Positions 58,610 through 64,000 of a DNA stretch of 64,000 nt are shown here, piece by piece (the first letter of the stretch is position 1; each line of letters starts with the position of its first letter). Made by a program: the position numbers and the translations under genes. A model generated the notes under the pieces. That model saw only the letters and a program-made list of their open reading frames with translations, did not search any database and was not told the DNA's origin. Location of the stretch: assembly GCA_934490165.1 (NCBI GenBank), contig CAKSTB010000001.1:1-64000 (forward strand), read 5' to 3'. The DNA comes from an uncultured Ruminiclostridium sp. Lineage in GTDB: Bacteria; Bacillota; Clostridia; Oscillospirales; Ruminococcaceae.

Positions 58610-59965
58610 ATGGGCAGATTATTCGGAACTGACGGTGCAAGAGGTGTAGCTATAACCGAGCTTACCTGCGAGCTTGCCATGAACATAGGCAGAGCCGCAG
58701 CCATTGTACTGACAAAGCAGAAAACACATAAAGGAAAAGCAAGGATACTTATAGGCAAGGATACCAGAATTTCATCGGATATCCTTGAATCGGCGCTTAT
58801 CGCGGGTATAACCTCTGTAGGTGCCGATGTTGAGCTTCTCGGCGTTGTGCCTACTCCCGCCGTTGCTTATCTCGTAAGATATTATGAGGCTGACGCGGGC
58901 GTGATGATATCCGCATCGCACAACAGCGTTGAGTATAACGGCATAAAGCTGTTCTCATCGACAGGCTTCAAGCTCCCTGATGACGTGGAAAACGAGATAG
59001 AAGCGCTGATACTTGATACTCCCGAAAAGATGGAGCTTGTTGACGGCGGAAATGTCGGCAGAATAAGAACGATGTACGGCGCTGTAAGCGAGTACAACGA
59101 GCATATCCAGTCGACAGTCGGCGGAAAGTTCCAGGGACTTCTCGTTGCAATTGACTGCGCAAACGGCAGTGCAAGTGCAACAGCCGAATCGCTGTTCTAT
59201 AAGTTCGGCGCGGAATATGTGTATATAAACAACGAGCCTGACGGTCTTAACATAAACGACAACTGCGGCTCTACCCATATGGAACAGCTTGTCGAGCTTG
59301 TGAAAAGCCGCGGCTGTGACGTGGGCTTTGCGTTTGACGGCGATGCGGACAGATGCCTTGCCGTTGACGAAAAGGGCAATATTATAGACGGTGACAAGCT
59401 TATAGCTATTCTTTCGCGCTATATGAAGGAAATGGGTAAGCTCAAGAACAATGCGGCGGTAGTCACCGTTATGAGTAACCTCGGCTTCCACCGCTTTATG
59501 AATGAGAACAAGATAGACACCGTATGCACAAAGGTCGGCGACCGCTATGTGCTTGAAGAAATGCTCAGCAGCGGTTATAACATCGGCGGCGAGCAGTCGG
59601 GACACATTATATTCCTTGACCACGCAACGACAGGTGACGGACAGCTGACAGCGGCGCAGACCCTTGAACTGCTGTCGAAATGCAAGCGTCCGCTGTCACA
59701 GCTTGTAAAGGATATACCCGACTTTCCACAGCTTCTTGTCAACGTAAAGATTACCGAGGACAAAAAGGGACTGTGGGAAAAGACGCAGAAGATAACCGAC
59801 ATTATCGCACAGGCTGAACAGGCTATGGGCGAAAACGGCAGGATACTCGTCAGAGAAAGCGGAACAGAACCGCTTGTAAGAGTTATGATAGAGGGCAAGG
59901 ACGAAAAGGAAGTGCACCACTGGACAAATCTTATCGCAGACACGATAAAAGAGTGTCTGTGCTGA
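58610..59965 (+). CDS. glmM: Phosphoglucosamine mutase
   Basis: 451 aa. Start MGRLFGTDGARGVA is the family N-terminus, so the ATG at 58610 is used, although AAAGG is 13 nt away and a GTG at 58574 is in frame. Phosphoserine loop ISASHNSVEYNGIK, metal loop FDGDADR and sugar loop GGEQSGHI are intact, followed by RESGTEPLVRVM. It makes glucosamine-1-phosphate for peptidoglycan. Confidence 0.96.
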   Translation: MGRLFGTDGARGVAITELTCELAMNIGRAAAIVLTKQKTHKGKARILIGKDTRISSDILESALIAGITSVGADVELLGVVPTPAVAYLVRYYEADAGVMISASHNSVEYNGIKLFSSTGFKLPDDVENEIEALILDTPEKMELVDGGNVGRIRTMYGAVSEYNEHIQSTVGGKFQGLLVAIDCANGSASATAESLFYKFGAEYVYINNEPDGLNINDNCGSTHMEQLVELVKSRGCDVGFAFDGDADRCLAVDEKGNIIDGDKLIAILSRYMKEMGKLKNNAAVVTVMSNLGFHRFMNENKIDTVCTKVGDRYVLEEMLSSGYNIGGEQSGHIIFLDHATTGDGQLTAAQTLELLSKCKRPLSQLVKDIPDFPQLLVNVKITEDKKGLWEKTQKITDIIAQAEQAMGENGRILVRESGTEPLVRVMIEGKDEKEVHHWTNLIADTIKECLC

Positions 59966-59983
59966 TGTAAAAGGAGTTTGTAA

Positions 59984-60325
59984 ATGGCAAAGATAGAGGC
60001 AGAGCTGTACGGCAATTTCGATATTATACTTATGGATCTTCACAACACTGTAATGAGAGGGAGTTCCAGCGCATCTCTTGAAGAAAGCTCTGATATTGTA
60101 GTCGGAAGTACACGTTGCGCAGTCCGTGCATACGAGCGTTACAGCTGGCTTGGAAGCGGCAGAGTAAGTATGAACGTCACACTGTTCCAGACGGAAGGCA
60201 GAATATTCGTTTCGGTAACTTCAACGGGCGGAAGTCAGGCTCTGTTCTTCAAGATAAATACGATCGGAGAGAACTCGTTTCTCAACACGATACGACCGAC
60301 GGTAGACAGTTACAGGATAAGGTGA
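59984..60325 (+). CDS. Small conserved-looking protein, possibly DUF6054 type
   Basis: 113 aa, no membrane helix, mixed alpha/beta. MAKIEAELYGNFDIILMDLH opens it, a middle (VGSTRCAVRAYERYSWLGSG) and beta-rich end (VSMNVTLFQTEGRIFVSVTS) follow. Size and the opening pattern recall the uncharacterised DUF6054 family, but I am not sure. It lies between glmM and the methyltransferase in one transcript, with AAGGAG before the ATG. Confidence 0.72.
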   Translation: MAKIEAELYGNFDIILMDLHNTVMRGSSSASLEESSDIVVGSTRCAVRAYERYSWLGSGRVSMNVTLFQTEGRIFVSVTSTGGSQALFFKINTIGENSFLNTIRPTVDSYRIR

Positions 60326-60331
60326 ACAAAT

Positions 60332-61198
60332 TTGAGAAAATCACAGGATTGGCAGGACTACAGACTGATAGATGCGTCTGACGGTCAGCGCCTTGAAAAG
60401 TGGGGCGGAATAACGCTTGTGCGACCCGACCCGCAGATAATATGGAAAAATCCGAACCCCTCACCGCTGTGGAACAAGGCAGACGCGGTATATCACCGCT
60501 CATCGAGCGGCGGAGGTAAATGGGAGTACAAAAAACAGCTCCCCGAAAGCTGGAATATTAGCTACAAAGGTCTTACCTTTATGGTAAAGCCCACCGGCTT
60601 CAAGCACACCGGTATATTCCCCGAGCAGGCGGTCAACTGGGATTTATGCTCACAGCTTATAAAGAACGCCGGCAGGGAAATAAATGTGCTTAATATGTTC
60701 GCCTATACCGGCGGCGCAACGCTCGCCTGTGCAAAGGCAGGCGCTAAGGTGTGTCACCTTGATGCGGTAAAGGGTATGGTAGACTGGGGCAGGACAAACG
60801 CAAAGCTCAGCGGGCTTTCAGACAAACCCATAAGATGGATAGTTGACGATGCGGTAAAGTTCCTCGGCAGAGAGATAAGACGCGGAACACGCTATGACGG
60901 CATCGTACTCGACCCACCAAGCTATGGCAGAGGAACAAACGGTGAGATGTGGAAGCTTGAGGACAGCATATGCGACCTTATGAATATGTGCACCGAGGTG
61001 CTTACCGAAAAGCCGCTGTTCATAGTGCTCAACAGCTATACTACAGGTCTTTCGTCATCGGTAATGACTTATCTTTTACAGATGACGGTAGGCAGAAAAT
61101 ACAAGATAAGAGTAGACTCGCAGGAGATAGGACTTCCTGTTGAGCAGACGGGACTTACAGTTCCCGCAGGAAACACCGCGGTAGTATATTTTGATTAA
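60332..61198 (+). CDS. RlmI-like class I SAM-dependent methyltransferase
   Basis: 288 aa. SAM motif VLNMFAYTGGATLACAKAGA, acidic loop CHLDAVKGMVDW, and catalytic DPPSYGRG as in the RlmI/RlmK rRNA methyltransferase group. The N-terminal PUA domain of RlmI is missing; instead about 75 residues with tryptophans precede the core. TTG start after AAGGTG. A cytosine or guanine of 23S rRNA is the likely target, by family. Confidence 0.85.
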   Translation: MRKSQDWQDYRLIDASDGQRLEKWGGITLVRPDPQIIWKNPNPSPLWNKADAVYHRSSSGGGKWEYKKQLPESWNISYKGLTFMVKPTGFKHTGIFPEQAVNWDLCSQLIKNAGREINVLNMFAYTGGATLACAKAGAKVCHLDAVKGMVDWGRTNAKLSGLSDKPIRWIVDDAVKFLGREIRRGTRYDGIVLDPPSYGRGTNGEMWKLEDSICDLMNMCTEVLTEKPLFIVLNSYTTGLSSSVMTYLLQMTVGRKYKIRVDSQEIGLPVEQTGLTVPAGNTAVVYFD

Positions 61199-61219
61199 AC
61201 TGCGGTAAAGGAGAACGGA

Positions 61220-62092
61220 TTGAAAGATAAAGAGATAATTAAAACCGAAAACCTTATATTCGACTACACCGTGTTTGACGAGAACGGCGAGGAAACAGGC
61301 AAGAACCGCATACTCACCGACATTGATCTGACGATAGAGGAGGGAAGCTTCGTAGCTGTGCTCGGTCATAACGGAAGCGGTAAGTCGACCCTTGCAAAGC
61401 ACTTCAACGGCATACTGCTCCCGACCTCGGGAAAAGTGCTTGTAGACGGTATCGACACCACGGACGAGAGCAGGATATACGATATCCGTCAGACTGTCGG
61501 AATGGTGTTCCAGAACCCGGATAACCAGATAGTAGCGACTATAGTTGAGGAAGATGTTGCGTTTGCGCTTGAAAACCTCGGTGTCCCCCCCGATGAAATA
61601 CGCAGGCGGGTAGACGAGGCGCTCAGGACAGTGGATATGTACGAGTACAGAAGCCACGCACCGCACCAGCTTTCGGGCGGTCAGAAGCAGAGAGTGGCGA
61701 TAGCGGGAATTATCGCAATGCGTCCGCGCTGTATAGTAATGGACGAACCCACGGCGATGCTTGACCCCAAGGGCAGAAAAGAGATAATGTCGACCATAAA
61801 GATGCTGAATAAGGAGCACGGTATAACTGTCGTGCTGATAACCCACTATATGGAAGAGGCGGCAAAGGCAGACCGCGTGGTCGTAATTGACAAGGGCGAG
61901 ATTTTGCTTGACGATGTTCCGAAGAAAATATTTTCGCAGGTCGAGCTTTTAAAGTCGGTCGGACTTGACGTTCCGCAGGCGACAGAGCTTATGTATGAGC
62001 TGAAAAAAAGCGGGATAGATGTTCCCGATGATGTAATAGATGAAGATGAGTGTGCAGAGGTTCTGTACAATATTCTTAAAAATAAGGAATAA
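61220..62092 (+). CDS. ecfA1: ECF transporter ATPase A1
   Basis: 290 aa. Walker A LGHNGSGKST, Q-loop FQNPDNQIV, signature LSGGQKQRVAIAG, Walker B CIVMDEPTAMLDP and the H-loop ITHYMEEA. EcfA1 pairs with EcfA2 to drive vitamin or metal uptake with interchangeable S components. TTG start after AAAGGAG. No S component is adjacent. Confidence 0.95.
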   Translation: MKDKEIIKTENLIFDYTVFDENGEETGKNRILTDIDLTIEEGSFVAVLGHNGSGKSTLAKHFNGILLPTSGKVLVDGIDTTDESRIYDIRQTVGMVFQNPDNQIVATIVEEDVAFALENLGVPPDEIRRRVDEALRTVDMYEYRSHAPHQLSGGQKQRVAIAGIIAMRPRCIVMDEPTAMLDPKGRKEIMSTIKMLNKEHGITVVLITHYMEEAAKADRVVVIDKGEILLDDVPKKIFSQVELLKSVGLDVPQATELMYELKKSGIDVPDDVIDEDECAEVLYNILKNKE

Positions 62093-62095
62093 CAA

Positions 62096-62959
62096 ATGAA
62101 TGTGATAGAACTGAAAGGGCTTACCTATAAGTACAGCGTGGGCACTCCGTTTGAGTCGACCGCTGTCGATAACGTAAACCTTACTATAGAAAAGGGCGAA
62201 TTCTGCGGAATAATCGGTCATACCGGAAGCGGAAAATCGACGCTCATTCAACACCTCAACGGTCTTGTAAAGCCGACATCGGGCGAGGTGCTGATAGACG
62301 GACAGAACATATGGGACAAGGGCGTTGACATACGCTCGATAAGGTTCAAAGTAGGTCTTGTGTTCCAGTACTCCGAGTATCAGCTGTTTGAGGAAACGGT
62401 GTACAAGGATATAGCATACGGACCAAAGAATATGGGCTGTGACGAAGCCGAGGTAGACCGCAGGGTGCGCGAGGCGGCAGAAAATATGGGTATCCGTGAG
62501 GAACTGCTCGAGCGCTCGCCTTTCGATCTGTCGGGCGGACAGAAGCGCCGCGTAGCGCTTGCGGGCGTTATCGCGATGGACCCGGAGATACTGATACTTG
62601 ACGAGCCCGCCGCAGGACTTGACCCGATAGGCAGAGAAAAGGTGCTCGGCAAGATAAGCGATTATCATAAGAAATACGGCAAGACGATACTGCTTGTATC
62701 CCACTCTATGGAGGATATAGTAAAGTATGCCGATAAGGTTCTTGTAATGAACAAGGGCAAACTCTTCTGCCATGAGGATACGGACAGCGTATTTGCAAGG
62801 CAGGACGAGATCATAAAGATAGGTCTTGATGTTCCTCAGATCACAAAGATCATGATGAAGCTGAGAGATAAAGGTGTAGACTTAGGAAAAGATATATATA
62901 CTGTTGAACGTGCAAAAGAGAGAATAATGCAGTATATGGACAAAGGAACGATATGCTGA
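62096..62959 (+). CDS. ecfA2: ECF transporter ATPase A2
   Basis: 287 aa. Walker A IGHTGSGKST, Q-loop FQYSEYQLFEETV (the long form typical of EcfA2), signature LSGGQKRRVALAG, Walker B LILDEPAAGLDP and VSHSMEDI. Starts 3 nt after ecfA1; its stop overlaps ecfT. Confidence 0.95.
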   Translation: MNVIELKGLTYKYSVGTPFESTAVDNVNLTIEKGEFCGIIGHTGSGKSTLIQHLNGLVKPTSGEVLIDGQNIWDKGVDIRSIRFKVGLVFQYSEYQLFEETVYKDIAYGPKNMGCDEAEVDRRVREAAENMGIREELLERSPFDLSGGQKRRVALAGVIAMDPEILILDEPAAGLDPIGREKVLGKISDYHKKYGKTILLVSHSMEDIVKYADKVLVMNKGKLFCHEDTDSVFARQDEIIKIGLDVPQITKIMMKLRDKGVDLGKDIYTVERAKERIMQYMDKGTIC

Positions 62960-63774
62960 AGGATATTACAATAGGACAGTTTTTCCCGGGCAATTCAATA
63001 ATCCACAGGCTTGACAGCCGCTTCAAGATAGTGCTTGATATAGCCTATGTTGTAATGCTGTTTATGGCGGGAAATTATTGCTCGCTCATAACGGCGGGAC
63101 TGTTCATGCTGATAATTTATATGATGTCGGGGATAAGCTTCAAGCTGATCTTCAAGAGCTTAAAGCCTATTATGCCGATCATACTGTTCACCTGTATACT
63201 TAACCTGTTCTTTATACACGGTGAGGGCGACCCGCTGGTACAGCTCGGATTTATAACGATATATATGGAGGGTATCAATACCTCCGTGTTTATGACGGTG
63301 AGAATTATATTCCTTATTGTCGGAATGTCGCTTCTTACCTATACAACTTCACCCATAGCACTGACAGACGCGATAGAAAGACTGCTGTCACCGCTCAAAA
63401 AACTGCATTTCCCGGTTCACGAGCTTGCTATGATGATGACGATAGCTTTAAGATTTATCCCTACTCTTATCGAGGAAACCGACAAGATAATGTCGGCACA
63501 GAAGGCGAGAGGTGCGAGCCTTGATACAGGCGGTCTTGTAAAGAAAGCCAAGGCGCTTATACCGGTGCTCATACCGCTTTTCGTTTCGGCGTTCAAGCGC
63601 GCAAACGAGCTTGCGCTTGCTATGGAGTGCCGTTGCTATAAGGGCGGCGAGGGCAGGACGCGAATGAAACAGCTGAAGTTCGGTGCAAGGGATATTGTTG
63701 CTGCTGTTATAATGGCGGCAATGATCACATTGACGGTTCTTATGAACATTTATGTTCCCGTACCCGGAATGTAA
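62953..63774 (+). CDS. ecfT: ECF transporter transmembrane component T
   Basis: 273 aa, about six membrane helices. The coupling motifs are SAQKARGASLDTGG (ARG signature) and MECRCYKGGEGRTR. Overlaps ecfA2 by 7 nt. GQFFPGNSIIHRLDSRFKIV is the usual N-terminus. Confidence 0.95.
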   Translation: MLKDITIGQFFPGNSIIHRLDSRFKIVLDIAYVVMLFMAGNYCSLITAGLFMLIIYMMSGISFKLIFKSLKPIMPIILFTCILNLFFIHGEGDPLVQLGFITIYMEGINTSVFMTVRIIFLIVGMSLLTYTTSPIALTDAIERLLSPLKKLHFPVHELAMMMTIALRFIPTLIEETDKIMSAQKARGASLDTGGLVKKAKALIPVLIPLFVSAFKRANELALAMECRCYKGGEGRTRMKQLKFGARDIVAAVIMAAMITLTVLMNIYVPVPGM

Positions 63775-63782
63775 GGTGAGCT

Positions 63783-64000
63783 ATGCGTAATCTTAAAGTA
63801 ATTATGGCATATAACGGCACGGCTTATCACGGATATCAGCGGCAGAACAACGCAAACAGCATACAGCAGACTGTAGAAGAGGTGCTGTCAAAACTGCTCG
63901 GAGAGGATATCACGATAAACGGCTGTTCACGGACTGACACGGGTGTGCACGCAAGAGCGTTTGTGTTCAATGTAAAGACGGCTTGCCCCATTCCCTGTGA
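63783..64000 (+). CDS. truA: tRNA pseudouridine synthase A (5' part, cut by window end)
   Basis: 72 codons present, MRNLKVIMAYNGTAYHGYQR..., with the catalytic Asp in GCSRTDTGVHARAF. TruA modifies U38-40 of tRNA. Starts 8 nt after ecfT with AAGGTGAG upstream. The remainder lies beyond the window. Confidence 0.95.
   Translation, partial: MRNLKVIMAYNGTAYHGYQRQNNANSIQQTVEEVLSKLLGEDITINGCSRTDTGVHARAFVFNVKTACPIPC

Noticed and set aside
58955..59623. 222-aa minus-strand frame opposite glmM, and similar long antisense frames at 21734-22411, 61076-61846 and 61949-62773
   Set aside because: All lie opposite clear, full-length genes; codon bias of the true strand leaves the antisense frame open. No ribosome sites.

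Overview
This window looks like a chromosomal segment of an endospore-forming, low-to-mid-GC Firmicute of the gut, most likely Oscillospiraceae/Ruminococcaceae (clostridial cluster IV). The evidence is a complete spoIIIAA-AH operon, Firmicutes gene orders (tig-clpP-clpX, rpsO-pnp, tepA-ylzJ-...-ftsK, ecfA1-ecfA2-ecfT-truA), strong Shine-Dalgarno sites, textbook sigma-A promoters (TTGACA-17-TATAAT), a bile salt hydrolase-like enzyme, a GH26 mannanase and GC-rich intergenic repeats of the kind common in this group. The family assignment is inference; no rRNA is present.

Layout. 0-2.5 kb: bile salt hydrolase-like enzyme (minus), a paired 49-bp direct repeat, the initiator tRNA-fMet with its own promoter and terminator, then a branched inverted-repeat structure beside an orphan four-helix-bundle (23S rRNA intervening-sequence protein type) gene. 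2.6-15 kb: M50-like membrane protease, a radical SAM pair, rplS-lepB-rbgA-rnhB-yraN, thrC, a metallophosphoesterase, tig-clpP-clpX. 15-29 kb: rpsO, pnp (with a large leader hairpin), tepA-ylzJ-uppP-ftsK, an SDR, a cytoplasmic GH26 mannanase with a DUF4358 lipoprotein and an MFS permease, then aspS. 29-36 kb: a chemoreceptor and the spoIIIA operon. 36-46 kb: a replisome-organizer-like gene, an anion permease, a three-gene SPFH / zinc-ribbon / Tim44-like cassette, a large secreted fibronectin-III protein and a GNAT acetyltransferase. 46-56 kb (mostly minus): CorC-like CBS protein, TatD, two LacI regulators, a two-component system, and a five-gene operon apbE - NusG-II - Gx transporter - DUF896 - degenerate kinase-like protein. 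56-64 kb: ruvC-ruvA-ruvB, glmM, a small unknown, an RlmI-like methyltransferase, the ECF transporter core ecfA1-ecfA2-ecfT, and the start of truA, which is cut by the window end.

Most of the window is conserved housekeeping DNA. The unusual content is mainly between genes. At three places (26.8, 31.0 and 35.9-36.3 kb) an intergenic repeat lies between two copies of one hairpin. The hairpin sequence differs from locus to locus but matches within each locus, and only the distal copy has a T-run, as if the repeat had entered and duplicated a terminator. Two of these elements have AGTCTGT-like/ACAGACT ends, and the same 3' end motif appears downstream of the four-helix-bundle gene at 2.4 kb. These elements, the branched repeat at 1.78-1.93 kb, the SPFH/Tim44/zinc-ribbon cassette and the kinase-like pseudo-enzyme are the best candidates for something undescribed. 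No CRISPR array, rRNA operon, complete IS element or recognisable phage-defence island was found.
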